Shown in pieces: positions 33,667 to 45,089 of a DNA stretch of 64,000 bases. A program made the position numbers and the translations under genes. The DNA is taken from positions 10,315,726 through 10,379,725 of the forward strand of contig NC_063448.1 of assembly GCF_020379485.1 (NCBI RefSeq). Direction: 5' to 3'. The DNA comes from Brassica napus (lineage: Eukaryota; Streptophyta; Magnoliopsida; Brassicales; Brassicaceae). Below the pieces are notes generated by a model. The model was not told where the DNA came from. It ran no database searches and saw only the letters and a program-made list of their open reading frames with translations. The stretch's first letter is position 1; the number at the start of each line of letters is the position of its first letter.

Positions 33667-34926
33667 CTAGTTTCTGGTATCTCCAAGTCTCAATCTCTCA
33701 GCAACATTAGCCACAAAGCAACAAAGCTTCGATTCCGAAGCTAAACCATCCGCTACTCTTTCAACAGCCTTCAGCTCTTCATGCAGATCCGAGTGCAGAG
33801 CCAGAGTAGAGAAGTTCTCATCGATAATAACCCCCAAACACTTGGTCACATCCTCGAGCTTGGGAACCCAGTCGCACAGCTTCAAACCGAGCATGGAGGC
33901 GGCTTTAGGGCAAGGACCAGCCTGAGGGAACCTCTCGTACTTCTTCATCCACTTAGATAGATACCGAACGAAGCTTCTCATCTCATTACCATTCAACTTA
34001 CTCACTGCAGATGAAAACATGACTTCATCAACATCAGACGAAGCCAGCAAGTAGTGAAGGCAAAGCTCGGAAGGAGAAAACCCGTCGTGAGCAACCATCA
34101 GCAAGATCGAAGCCTCTTCAGCAACAACTTTAGACTTCTTTGATACCTCTGTCTTGCTAACTTTCTCAATAGCCAACAAAGCTTGACTGTCCCATTCTTC
34201 TCTCACCTTAACCATAGTGCTAACCGCTTCCTTAGAAGGGCAAAGAAAGTACTTCAAGATCGAAAGCAGCTCGCTCGCCCCAAGATCCGAAGCTTGTTTG
34301 ATCACAACGCAAAGCAAATCAGACCGTTGCTTCTCGACAAGACTGCTAACTAAATAACCGTTCAAAGAATGATCAACCAATGAGTTTGAAACCAAAGTCT
34401 CAACTAACTCCCACATCTCCAAACGAACACAAGCCTTCAAAACCAAACCAGACACGTCTCTACCCATCAAAACCCCAGTCTTCTCCACCAGCTTCTGAAC
34501 ATCAGAACAAGCTTTATCTCCCCAAACCAGCCCAGCTACATCTTTACCCATCAAAAGCTCAGTGTTCTCCACTAAATCTTTCATCTCCTCGTTCTCACCA
34601 GTAACCCCAACTTTCTCACCAATCTTCTCCAGAAACTGCTTCAGCATACTCACAAACTCGCCTCTGTCGAACCTGTTGGTGTCCTTGAGCTTGCTTTTCA
34701 GCTTAGAGGAAAAGCTCTTACCCAATTTGATCAGCTCAGCATCGCTTCCGGAGATTTCCCACCCGGTTATTGGATTGATTAGGGTACCGGGGTTAGGGCT
34801 TTCCACCTTCGGCTTGACGTTGGTGAAGATACCGTCTTGGCTGAGAGGGAAGGGATAGTCCGAGTGAGAGTCAACTCGGTCCTGACTCGCTAAGGAGTTG
34901 GAGATAGCTTCGAGCAGCGAAGTCAT
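33667..34926 (-). CDS. At1g18850-like plant nucleolar protein
   Basis: An intact ORF encodes 419 residues starting MTSLLEAISNSLASQ. I chose the ATG at 34926 because the upstream in-frame codons at 34959 begin with TTG, and a splice acceptor (CTTACAG) lies at 34964. A matching donor near 35097 implies a 5'-UTR intron. The protein is soluble and mostly helical with no named catalytic domain; it ends AERLRLGDTRN. Its place between IQD30 and WRKY61 matches Arabidopsis At1g18850. I recall that gene as a nucleolar ribosome-biogenesis factor (possibly published as SAHY1 or PCP2), but I am unsure of the symbol and leave it blank. Divergence within crucifers appears ordinary and there are no breaks. 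Confidence 0.85.
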   Translation of the reverse strand: MTSLLEAISNSLASQDRVDSHSDYPFPLSQDGIFTNVKPKVESPNPGTLINPITGWEISGSDAELIKLGKSFSSKLKSKLKDTNRFDRGEFVSMLKQFLEKIGEKVGVTGENEEMKDLVENTELLMGKDVAGLVWGDKACSDVQKLVEKTGVLMGRDVSGLVLKACVRLEMWELVETLVSNSLVDHSLNGYLVSSLVEKQRSDLLCVVIKQASDLGASELLSILKYFLCPSKEAVSTMVKVREEWDSQALLAIEKVSKTEVSKKSKVVAEEASILLMVAHDGFSPSELCLHYLLASSDVDEVMFSSAVSKLNGNEMRSFVRYLSKWMKKYERFPQAGPCPKAASMLGLKLCDWVPKLEDVTKCLGVIIDENFSTLALHSDLHEELKAVERVADGLASESKLCCFVANVAERLRLGDTRN

Positions 34927-34963
34927 TACGGACAGAGCAAAAGGATCAAACTTTATCAAAAAT

Positions 34964-35096
34964 CTGTAAGAACAAACACAAACCCATCAGCACAAAACCT
35001 TATATCTCGTATCTTACGCCAATAAAGAGTAAAGAAAGACAAGAGTTCAATGGAGGTTACTCCCAGTTAACAATCGTTTATCAAGCTGAGTTTTAC
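34964..35096 (-). other. Predicted 5'-UTR intron of the At1g18850-like gene
   Basis: The minus-strand donor CGGAAG|GTAAAAC ends the upstream exon at 35097 and the acceptor TTCTTACAG|AT starts the coding exon at 34963. The 133-base size is typical for crucifers. It is inferred from splice signals only. Confidence 0.6.
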
Positions 35097-35249
35097 CTTC
35101 CGGAGGAGACTACAAGGATGGTGAGTAGCGAAAGGCAGAGAAGCTTTCAGATTGTTGTAGGGAGGGTAGTTCTCGAATCGCAGGCGGAGAGAGAAGGAGA
35201 GATGAAGATGTAAACTCAGAGAAGGCGACCGATTAGGGTTTAGGGGTTT

Positions 35250-35798
35250 TGTAATTGGAACAATGGTTCTGTATTTTTCTGTGTTTCCAGATATACCCCT
35301 CTCGTCGGTGGTTTATTACATTTTTTGGATTTGGGCAACGACGAGTTTAGCTGATGTCTTCCAAGGCCTAATAACAACTGTTTCTATTTTTTTTTTTCTG
35401 GTTAATTTGTTTATATGATAGCAATTAAGACAGGAAATGAGGTTTATAAACTTGGTCGACAGGTTGACTAATCCTTGTAAAATGTCACACAACTCTGCGC
35501 AACTAACTAATGTCCTTAGATCGTGGTCCACTTAAAATATGAAGTTGTTTTCTAACGCTAGATCTCATGCATGTATCCATCATAACTTAAGAAATGAAAT
35601 ATATTTATTTTTTTGAAAAAAATAAGACAATGTAGAACATAACTATGATGAAGAGAATATGAGAAAACAGCAAGTCACATTATAACAAAAAAAAAAGAAT
35701 TTCTTCAAGATGGAAAATACCGACTAGTTTTCTTTAAAAAGAAAAAAAGAAAATACCGACTAGTTTTCTTGGCCATCCATCCAACACTCGTATTAGTT
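35250..35798. other. Intergenic DNA with possible retroelement RNase H remnant
   Basis: Mostly AT-rich with no intact gene. A small direct duplication of AAAATACCGACTAGTTTTCTT lies near 35714-35771. On the minus strand the sequence around 35760-35870 includes DCFQLIRVLDGWPRK, which recalls the RNase H tail of plant LINE-type elements. Confidence 0.35.
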
Positions 35799-35974
35799 GG
35801 AAACAATCCGTCTTAATATCAATGATCCACACTCATTTTCAAGCAAATATTCTATAGACCACAACAATGCATCGATTGTAAAAGCGATAAACGGAGTATG
35901 ATGCATTGTTGTGGTCTATAGAATATTTGCTTGAAAATGAGTGTGGATCATTGATATTAAGACGGATTGTTTCC
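35799..35974. repeat. Perfect 75-bp inverted repeat (palindrome)
   Basis: The arms 35799-35873 and 35900-35974 are exact reverse complements by eye, separated by 26 bases. The sequence AAGCGATAAAC occurs at 35882-35892 and again at 35975-35985, so the right arm plus seven extra bases is bracketed by an 11-bp direct repeat. That pattern points to a single event that inserted an inverted copy of neighbouring DNA. The LINE at 35992 later used the adjoining GATAAACTCTTTA as its target. Confidence 0.9.
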
Positions 35975-36106
35975 AAGCGATAAACTCTTTAAACAAAAGA
36001 GAACAGAGCGAAGGAGGTTTATATGGGAGACTAAAAACGCACCGTTTTGCTCTGGCGAAGAGTTGGGCGATTAGGGTTCTGCAAATCTCGATTTGGGCAG
36101 GCTTGA

Positions 36107-37582
36107 TTGACGGCGCCAGTAACGGTGGCTCCAATGGGGGATGAAGACGGTTCTCAAGGGGAGGCTCCTGCTTCTCCAGGGGTGACGACGACGACGACTC
36201 CAACCACAGGTCCGGGGGGAACAAAGGACTCTTGGGTTGGAGCGGTTCAGGGTAAAAAACTTTTGAAGAAATACGAAGTGGAGATTTTGATGAAAGACGG
36301 AGTAGGCTCGATTACAGTACCGGAGGAGATAACGAAGGATGTGGCGCCTCTGTGGGATGATTTCCTCATTGGAAAATTCCTCGATGTTGCTCCACACATT
36401 GCGAAAGTTCACGCTATCGTAAACAAGGTTTGGGCTCTCAACGATAAGACGCAGATGATTGACGTCTTCGAGGTTAACTCAACGACGATGAAGTTTAGGA
36501 TTCCTAATCTGGCTGACAAAAATCGGATTCTTCGAAGGGGGATTTGGAACCTAGCGGGTGTTCCGGTGGTGGTGACAAAATGGTCTCCGGTAGCAGAGAA
36601 GGAGAAGCCTCAAGCTCAAGCCATTCCGATGTGGGTGCATCTCAAAAACGTGCCGCTTGATATGTTCTCTTGGCAAGGACTGAGCTTCGTGTCTAGTCCT
36701 CTCGGTACTCCGGTGAGACTACACCCCGAAACTGCCCAATGTTTGAATATTGAGGTAGCAAAGATCTTTGTGAAAGTTGACTTAACGAAGGATTTGCCAA
36801 AGAAGATGAACTTCAATATTCGGGGGAGGCAGTGTTTGGTGGAATATTCATACCCATGGCTGCCAACAAAATGCCCTAAGTGTGAGAAATGGGGTCACTC
36901 TATCAAAACATGTCCAGTCAAAGAGGTACAGAAGGAGAGGGAGAACAATGAGGTGCAGGAGGAAGGAGAAACTCCAGCAGACTAGGGGTTAAGAAGTGAG
37001 GAGAGAATCACAGTTGAGACAGAACAGACTTCGGATACTAACCAGCCAGGGGAAGGAAAAGGAAATGAGGAGGTACCTGCAGTAGGCTTAACTAATACAG
37101 AATTGGAGACAGAGCAAATGTCAGCGGTTGAGTTAAGGGAGGATGAGCAGATAGTAGAGATGGAGAAAGACTTGGTTTTGGGGAGTTCAGCTCTGGCTGA
37201 AGCTCAAGATGAATCTAAAGAAGACGAGGAGAAAGAGTGGCTGGATGTATCACCGGGGAAGTCGAGCCGTTCTCCACAGAGCAAAAACAAAGATTAAAAA
37301 TTTGGACAGGTTGCTATTCTCACCAAATCAAGATTCTCAGTACTGAGTTTAGAAGAGGAGGGAGAGATAGTAGGAGATGGAAGTGATGAAGGAGAGATAC
37401 AGAAGGCAGAGAATTTGATGAACCCAATGGTGGAAGCCAAAGAGAAGGAGACTGTTATTCCCCGACAATCTCTCCCTAGATATTCGAAGATCAAACATAA
37501 AGTTTTGGGTGATAGGTCTGTTCAGAAAGCGCAAGACGCAAGTCTCAGCGAGCTAAAGAAAAGGAAATCTCGTCATCATTAA
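36107..37582 (+). pseudogene. LINE ORF1 (DUF4283 and zinc knuckle) with two nonsense codons
   Basis: The DUF4283 region includes FEVNSTTMKFRIPN, RGIWNLAGVPVVV and PMWVHLKNVPLDMF. A CCHC knuckle, CPKCEKWGHSIKTC, lies near residues 260-275. The frame stops at TAG 36983-36985 but stays open afterwards in the same phase to a second stop, TAA 37295-37297, then on to a final TAA at 37580-37582. Both early stops are therefore point mutations in a roughly 490-codon ORF. The last codon overlaps the ORF2 start as TAATG. Confidence 0.85.
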
Positions 37583-40500
37583 TGTCGGGTCTCTTTTGGA
37601 ACATAAGAGGCTTTAATAAGCCATCTAAGCATATGTTAATAAAGGAGTGGGTTAGGAAAAGTGGCTTTCAGTTTGGGTGTTTGCTTGAAACTCAAGTTAA
37701 AGAAAATAAAGCTAAGGGGATCATCGACAAGGTGTTCCCAGGCTGGTCCTCTATTACGAATTACGATCATCACCGCTTGGGTAGAATATGGATCATGTGG
37801 AGTCCGAGGGTGAGAGTTACTCCATGTTTCCAGAGCGCTCAGATGATCACATGTTCTTTTCTGTTGGAGGGTATGGATGAAGAATTCTTCTGTTCTTTTG
37901 TCTACGGATTTAATTTGGAAGATGAACGAAGGGAGCTCTGGAGAGACATAAAATCTCATCAAGACTCTCCCATTATTCAGAAGAAGGCGTGGATAGTTTT
38001 TGGAGATTTTAATGAAATTTTGGATGAGGAGGAGCACTCCAATGTAGATATTGCTCATGATACTGGGGGAATGCGGAATTTTCAGGAGGTAGTTAGCTAC
38101 TGTTCTCTGGTCGACATGTCGTACCAGGGGCCAAGATTCACATGGAACAATAAACGAGACAGTGACATCATCTGTAAGAAGCTGGATCGCGCCCTCGTAA
38201 ACGACGAGTGGATGAGACTGTACCCTCGGTCTTATTGCGTTTTTGAGGCAGGAGGATGCTCAGATCATCAGAGATGTCGGATCACATTCACAGCTGAGAG
38301 TATGAAGCCGAGAAAACCCTTTAAATTGGTTAACGCAGTGATTGACATGCCAGAATTTCTACCTTTGGTTGGTAATTTCTGGAGGGGGACGGAGCCTCTA
38401 TTTAACTCAACATCAGCACTCTTCAGACTCTCCAAGAAACTAAAAGCACTTAAGCCTCTTCTGCAGAATCTGAGCAAGGAGAAGATTGGAAATCTTTCCA
38501 AAAAGACAAAAGAAGCTTATGCAACACTATGTGAGCTCCAAACCAAGACTCTAGATGAACCTTCTCAGGCAAATATGGAGGCAGAATCGGCAACATTAAC
38601 CAGATGGTCCTTGTTGTCAAGACTAGAAGAAAAGGTCCTTAGTCAACGAGCAAAGATTCACTGGTTAGGGGTCGGAGATGGGAATAACACGACCTTCCAT
38701 AGGGCTGCAAAGGTTCGGGAAGTTAGGAATTCTATCAGAGAGATTAAAAAGGGAGATGGGACCACTGCAGTCACTCAAGAAGATATTAAAGCTGAAGCTG
38801 TGGACTATTTTCAAAACTTTCTGACTCATATACCTTCTGACTATTGTGGAGTGAGTTCTGTAGTCCTAAAAGATCTCCTAAATTTTGATTGTTCTGAGGA
38901 GAACAGGAACATGTTGGTTGGAGAGGTTTCAGCGGAATTGATTCGGAAAGTGGTGTTTAGTATGGCTGCAGACAAGTCTCCAGGACCTGATGGGTTTACA
39001 GTAGAGTTCTTCAGAGCTACATGGGGTATTACAGGTGGAGATGTAGTGCAAGCGGTCCAATATTTTTTTGATAAGGGATTTCTCCCCAAAGGAATAAACT
39101 CCACGATCTTGGCTCTCATTCCCAAGAAGGATGAAGCAGTTTATATGAAAGACTATAGGCATATATCGTGTTGTAACGTGATCTATTAGGTGATTTTCAA
39201 GATCTTGGCTAACCGGCTGAAGAGATTGCTGCCTTCTTTCGTCTCGTTGAATCAATATGCGTTTGTCAAAGATAGGATCCTCATGTAAAATGTCCTATTG
39301 GCTTCGGAGCTTGTGAAGAACTATCATAAGGACTCAGTGACAGCTAGATGCGCAGTTAAAATCGACATCTCCAAGGCGTTCGATTCAGTCCAATGGCCAT
39401 TTCTGCTATCTGTTCTTGAAGCTATGGGCCTTACCGAGAAATTCATCTTGTGGATCAAGAAATGTATTGAGATTGCCTCTTTTTCTATACAGGTTAATGG
39501 AGAACTAGCTGGATACTTTAATAGTAAAGAGGGTTGAGGCAGGGGTGCTCTCTATCTCCTGTTCTGTTTGTTATCTGTATGCAAATACTGTCCAAACTCT
39601 TGGACAGAGCTGCAGAGGAGAGGCGTATTGGTTATCATCCTTACTGCAAGGAGCTCAGCATCACACACCTTTGTTTTGCAGATGACGTGATGGTGTTTTC
39701 AGATGGGAAGAAAACATCTATTGAAGGCATTTTGGAGGTATTTCGGGAGTTCGCAAAGATGTCGGGTCTTTCTATTAGTCTGGAAAAGTCGACTTTATTT
39801 CTAGCTGGGGTTTCTGAGGAGGAGAGTGTTCAGATTCTGGGCCAATTCCCTTTTGAGGCAGGTTCGCTTCCAGTGAAATATCTTGGGCTCCCACTGCTGT
39901 CGATGAGAATGTCAGTACAAGATTATGCTCCCTTGCTAGTGCGGATTAGATCCAAGATCAGTACATGGACAGCGCGCCATCTTTCTTTTGCGGGTCGATT
40001 GCAACTGATTGGATCAGTCCTCTACAGCTTAACGAACTTTTGGATGTCTGCGTTCCGTCTCCCCAAACAGTGCTTGCAAGAAATAAACAGTCTCTGCTCG
40101 GCTTTCCTTTGGCCAGGACCGGTAATGTCTACACAGAAGGCCAAAGTTGCTTGGGTAGATGTGTGTAAACCGAAGGAAGAAGGAGGGTTAGGACTGCGAT
40201 CACTAGAAGAAGTAAACAGAGTCTCTTGTCTGAAGCTGATATGGCGTATTCTTTCCTCCAGATCTTCAATGTGGGTTAAATGGATACATAAATATCTAAT
40301 CAGAAAGGGCTCCTTTTGGAGTGTAAAGGAATCAAGTTCCTTGGGCTCTTGGATGTGGAAGAAATTATTGAAGCTAAGACCTCTAGCTTTGCAGTTTACT
40401 CGAGTGGAAGTGGGTAATGGTGCGACGACTTCCTTCTGATATGATAAGTGGTCTCAATTGGGGGCATTGATCAACTTAACTGGTGAAAGGGGTTGTGTTG

Positions 40501-41241
40501 ATGTTGGGGTCCCGATACACGCTACGGTGGAGAGGGTGATCCAATCTTACCGGAGAAGAAGGCATAGAACTACTGTCCTGGTACAGATTGAGCTGGAGAT
40601 ACTGAGGCTGAGAGCTATTGGGCCTAGTCAGCAGGAAGATATGGTGCTTTGGAAGCGGGAGAATGAAGTATTTCGACAAGGATTTGAGTAATCTCAAACG
40701 TGGAACGTGATCAGAGCAAGATCACCGCATGTTTCATGGTCCAAGGGGCTCTGGTTTAGAAAAGCTACTCCAAAGTTTTCTTTTCTCACGTGGTTAGCTG
40801 CTCACAACAGACTAGCGACTGGGGACAGAATACTTCAGTGGAACCCTCTAAGCTATCTCAACATGTTGGTTATGCAAAGCAGCCACTGAAACGAGAGACC
40901 ATTTATTCTTTGATTGCTCTTTCGCCAAAGAAGTCTGGCTTGGAACAATCAGAGGCCTGGTAGGTGGAGGTATGCCAACTCAATGGCTCATTTTACTGCA
41001 AAGACTGGTAACTGGTCTTCAAGACAACACCAAAACGTTCCTCTTCCGATACTGTTTTCAAGCTACTGCTCATGCTCTTTGGCATGAGAGGAACAAACGC
41101 AGGGTGGGAGAAAGCCATCAACCTCCTCCCCGCCTTATTAATCACTTGGATAAGCTGATTAGAAATAAAATCTCCTCCTTACGACAGCAAGCGGGAAGCA
41201 GATATAAAAAAGCCATGGAGATATGGTTTGGGAGTAGATGA
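37582..41241 (+). pseudogene. LINE ORF2 (endonuclease and reverse transcriptase), multiply disrupted
   Basis: The endonuclease begins MSGLFWNIRGFNKPSK and shows LLETQ, FGDFNEI and GCSDHQR. The reverse transcriptase shows SPGPDGF, DYRHISCCN (normally RPIS), KIDISKAFDSVQW, RQGCSLSPVLF and CFADDVMVF, followed by a zf-RVT region. Breaks seen: in-frame TAG at 39187-39189, TAA near 39286, a one-base shift near 39535, TGA near 40438, TAA near 40690, and further shifts before the terminal MEIWFGSR at 41241. The start ATG overlaps the ORF1 stop by one base, which suggests coupled translation when the element was active. Confidence 0.88.
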
Positions 41242-41376
41242 TCTTTTCATTTTTCCTTTTATAAGGTTCTATAAAAGCCTGTAGGTTTTGGTCTATACAA
41301 AATAGCATTAGGTTGTACAAAGGTTTTTGAAGTGAATAAATTTAAAATTCTTTCAAAAAAAAAGATAAACTCTTTA

Positions 41377-42026
41377 TTTAACCTTTTAAATCCAAGACCT
41401 AAGTTCCATCATCATATAAATCTAACATGCTAATTATCATGCCAATAAACATTAAATTGACAGACAAAGCCTCTTACTAGAACATTATTTCTTGTATCAG
41501 GGGTAGTGACCTTTTCTTCTATATAGCTTTCATATATCTGAGTCAAATACGATTCTTCCGCTTTCTGATTATCTTGTGGATCTCTGATTTTAGCATTAAA
41601 AATCAACTCATTTTTTTACCTTTTCAAGTATAACATAGTATGGAAAGATAGTGAAATGGCTTTCATCATCCCTAATCATTTTACACGATAGAAAAATAAT
41701 CAAAATTATTTTTAGAAATAGTTACATTCGAAAATTATTTGAAAGAAAGAATATTCGATAGAGCCCAGAGTTGTAGAGCTGGAAAACATGTATATAGGAA
41801 GGGATCTATCATCTCGTCCACAGCTCCACATTAAAACATCTATGATCATTCCCTAAATATTACTCCAATTTGTACGAGCATATAGCATGTAAGGACTTAT
41901 CAAATAAAACATTTCTATGAAAATATTCAATATGTTGATGAATTATATATAATGATAAACATAAAGTTGTTAGTATGTATTAATCATATATATGTATTAA
42001 TCATATTTCTATGAAAATATGCAGTA
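41377..42026. other. AT-rich intergenic DNA
   Basis: No gene, RNA or complete mobile element was recognised. A short direct repeat of TCATATTTCTATGAAAATA type occurs near 41908 and 42001. Confidence 0.4.
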
Positions 42027-42220
42027 TTTTTTTTTTTTTTTTTTTTTGATAACCGTAGTGTAATCCCAAAGGCTTTCTAGATCCAAGGACTAATCACTAC
42101 GAGGCCCGCAGGATCCGCGTTTTCTTACCACTTAAGGCGCCCCGGGTGGCCAAGGAGAATCGAACCCAGGGCGGTACTCACAGCTGTGAGCCCTTTACCA
42201 CTAGGCCAAGACCACTTGGT
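42027..42220 (-). mobile_element. tRNA-derived SINE (crucifer SB type)
   Basis: On the minus strand the element starts near 42220 with GGTCTTGGCCTAGTGGTAAA, which contains an RNA polymerase III A box. About 40 bases later comes GGGTTCGATTC, a canonical B box. It continues through a tRNA-unrelated body and ends in a 21-base poly-A (T-run 42027-42047). This is the architecture of Brassicaceae SB SINEs, which move using LINE machinery. Target duplications were not found. Confidence 0.88.
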
Positions 42221-43200
42221 TAATTACAACTATAGGTTTATATTTATGTGTACCAACACGAATATGTATTATATATGACTAAATGATTGCTAAGTCTACC
42301 AACCATTTGGAAATTTTTCTAAAAGACTTCGTTAAACAAAGAGACAAACTGCTAAACTTAAATCAACTATGCAATTAAAAATCGATATAATATTAAGTCC
42401 GAGTTCTGTTGAAGTCATATTCTAAATATTTATGGGGTATAAATTATAGAGAAATTTTTTAAGATAACTTTGCTTATTTTATTTTTACAAAAAGAATCTC
42501 TAAAGTGGAAAATGACTAAAAAGGCTTCACTAAGGAGTAAATACACAATTATACATGTAGGGTTAATTAATATAGATTTATGGTTTATAGTTAAGCTGTA
42601 GAATTTTGGAGATGGAGTTTAAAAAATTTCAAAATTTAAAAATAAATATTAAAATTTAAAATAATTTTTTTAATAGTTTCAAAAAGTATTTTGAATTTAA
42701 AAAAAAAAGTGCAAAAAACATTTTGAAAAAGTTATAAAAAGTTCAAATTTTAAAACACATAATTTGAAACTATAAATTTTATTATTATTTATTTATATTT
42801 GTATATCTATAAAATAAATGGTGGAATGTTCTTTTGCTTTTTTAATGAAATCTGTTTTGATCATTTTCCTTTCTATCTTAAAAAATATTTTTGTGATAAT
42901 TTTTTTTTTAAACTATTTGAGAGAATTGCCCCAAATTTTTGTACATATATTGGGATAAACTTGTAACATGCAATCAAAAAATTTCAACGTTGTTTTAGTT
43001 CAAAAAAAAAAAAATCAACGTTTTGTTCTTTTGCAGCGACCTCGGCCAGTGGGTCCACGGTTTGGGCTCTAAACCTTAGACCATGATTATCCGGGATCTT
43101 AGTTGGATTTTAAAGGATAATAAGTGATTTAATTAAATGAAAAGAAAATAAAATACAGATTATCGATCCTTAAGTAACATGTTTTGTGACCGATTATTAG
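42221..43200. other. AT-rich intergenic DNA
   Basis: No gene is recognised. The last 150 bases may already belong to the upstream region of the duplicated ureidoglycine aminohydrolase fragment, since a CACGTG motif appears at about 43216. Confidence 0.4.
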
Positions 43201-43425
43201 AAGGGTTTTTCATCCACGTGTGACATGAGGCAAAGTAGAATGTTTTTGTATTTTCTTTTGCGACGATTGTCTTCTGCTAATCGTCTTCTGGTCTTCTCCG
43301 CCACAGTCTTCTCGGCTTCTCCGTCTCTGACGATCGACGACTCTGTCGGCACACGCTTCTTCACAAGTTTTTTTATTCATAACTTAATCAAGTTCTCTCA
43401 TTTGTTATCGTTACCTTCGCGAAGG

Positions 43426-44145
43426 CCTTTTCGTTAAAGCTTCGAAAAGCGACGATGGGTTTTGTTCAGCTCCTTCGATCACTGAATCAGACGAGAAGCC
43501 AAAACCCATTTACTGGAAAGTCACGAATCCAACACTCTCTCACACCTCCAAGGTTCGAAATGTTTTTCTTTACAACGATCGTAGTCTCTAGCTTCGTGTC
43601 ATTGAAAGTTTGATACTTTTGTCGCTTAACTTCTATTTCTTGTTAGAGATTGGTTTAGTGCTTAGTCTGAGAGAATTTCAAGCTCTTGTATTGCAAAATA
43701 GCTCTTAACTTCTAGAAGATCATATTTGTGCTGACATAGTAGATATGGAAGCTTAAAGTTCAATTCTTTTGGATACAGATTCGTCTCTTTTATAAAAAGT
43801 TGTCCCTTTCTGTATATTTAGATTAGTTTAAATTTGATACCGAGCATTCTGCATTTGGATGTTTGTAAAGTGTTTAGCAGAAAGTTTCTGATTTTTGTAG
43901 ACTTGCCGGGTTATACAAGAAGTGTATACAAACGAGATCGTGCGTTAATAACACCGGAAAGTCATGTTTACAGCCCTTTACCTGACTGGTACGTACATCT
44001 CTTTTCTTTGTTTTGATTGCTGCACAAGACTACTAGTCCTTGAGCTTAATTGTTGCTTCAATTGACAGGACAAACACATTAGGGGCGTATTTGATCACAC
44101 CTGCAATGGGTTCCCATTTTGTCATATACTTTGCCAAAATGAAAG
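43426..44145 (+). pseudogene. Ureidoglycine aminohydrolase (UGLYAH) gene fragment, exons 1-3
   Basis: Three exon-like blocks match the N-terminal part of plant (S)-ureidoglycine aminohydrolase (Arabidopsis At4g17050), an ER enzyme of allantoin breakdown. They are KASKSDDGFCSAPSI through IYWKVTNPTLS (43431-43552), DLPGYTRSVYKRDRALITP through PLPDW (43900-43988), and TNTLGAYLITPAMGSHF through AKMKG (44069-44145). Splice sites are retained. A two-base insertion at the end of exon 1 (near 43545) shifts the frame, and the upstream leader is disrupted. The catalytic cupin half is absent. The gene is foreign to this syntenic block, so it is a duplicated, truncated copy carried here as genomic DNA. 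Confidence 0.85.
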
Positions 44146-45089
44146 GTCTGTTATTATTATCAAGTTCTTTATATTCTTCTTCATTAGGTTGTGTGGTGTC
44201 ACTAAGTTAAGATTATCAAAGAGGAATCTTTTTCTCAGAAGGCATATCTGTTTTTTTTTTTTTTTTTGTAAGTGTGAGTAAAGCTTGATTCTTTTTCGGT
44301 TTGTCAACACATAAGGAGTTTTGCTACTGCTACTAATGACGATGCTGGTGATGGTACGATCACTCCAGTGCTCTTAAAACAAGTGTCTATGTGCTGTTGT
44401 TGTTCTTGTTTCATATTTATGTTTCATATTCTGTTTTAGTGGTTTAGGTGTGTGTTGTTGTTGCTCTTGTCCTGTTGTAGTTGTTTAAGTGATGAAAAGC
44501 TTGTGACTTTTGGTTTCTCTTGTCAAAGCTGCTCCACAGACCAAACCTATGGATTCTCCACAGCTCTTGTCAAAATTTATTATTCGTCGTTGTTCTAGTT
44601 TTGGAGAATTGAGTTTATATTTTTGTTCCTGCAGGTCATTTATTGGATTAAGCTACCAGGACCTGCAATACTAGGAGAGGTAATTTCTATTGTTCAATTT
44701 GTATTTGTCATCGTAGGCAAATCACTAGGAGGTCACATCAGAACTCACATGAACTCGCTTGCAAACTCTGTAGTCATCAATCACGGACTTGTAAAGCTTT
44801 GTGTCTATATAAACTTGTGAACTCTTGTAGTCTTATCTATATAAACTTTGTATACCAAACTTTTATTCACAACACAAGACAACACTCTTCTTCATTCATC
44901 ACGCATCTTCTCTCATCACGTATCTTCTCTCAAGTTCCTTCTCAAGTTCTTTCTTGAAAACAAGTTTCATAAACAAGTTTATAAACAAGTTTCCTTCGAC
45001 TTGTAAACAAGTTTTATAAAAAAATTTCATCTCATGGTTTCTTTTTTTATAAAACACTTTTGAGGGATCACTTGATGAAAATTTTGATC
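44146..45089. other. Unassigned DNA after the UGLYAH fragment
   Basis: No complete gene. An exon-like piece at about 44635-44680, flanked by TGCAG and GTAATT, reads VIYWIKLPGPAILGE but I cannot name it. A TATATAAAC motif occurs twice (near 44806 and 44839). CTTCTCTCATCACG and AAACAAGTTT repeats lie near 44890-45015. Confidence 0.35.

Larger units (their letters stand above)
35992..41363 (+). mobile_element. L1-type LINE with 13-bp target duplication, degraded
   Basis: The direct repeat GATAAACTCTTTA occurs at 35979-35991 and at 41364-41376, immediately before the element and after its short poly-A tail. The 5372-bp element contains a leader, ORF1 and ORF2 in L1 order. It carries two stops in ORF1, and several stops and at least one frameshift in ORF2, so it is dead. 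ORF2 ends after the zf-RVT region without an RNase H domain, so it belongs to a different lineage from the LINE at 7-13 kb. Confidence 0.93.

Noticed and set aside
42100..42215. tRNA-like A and B boxes as a tRNA gene
   Set aside because: The sequence has a long non-tRNA body and poly-A tail and does not fold as a tRNA; it is a SINE.
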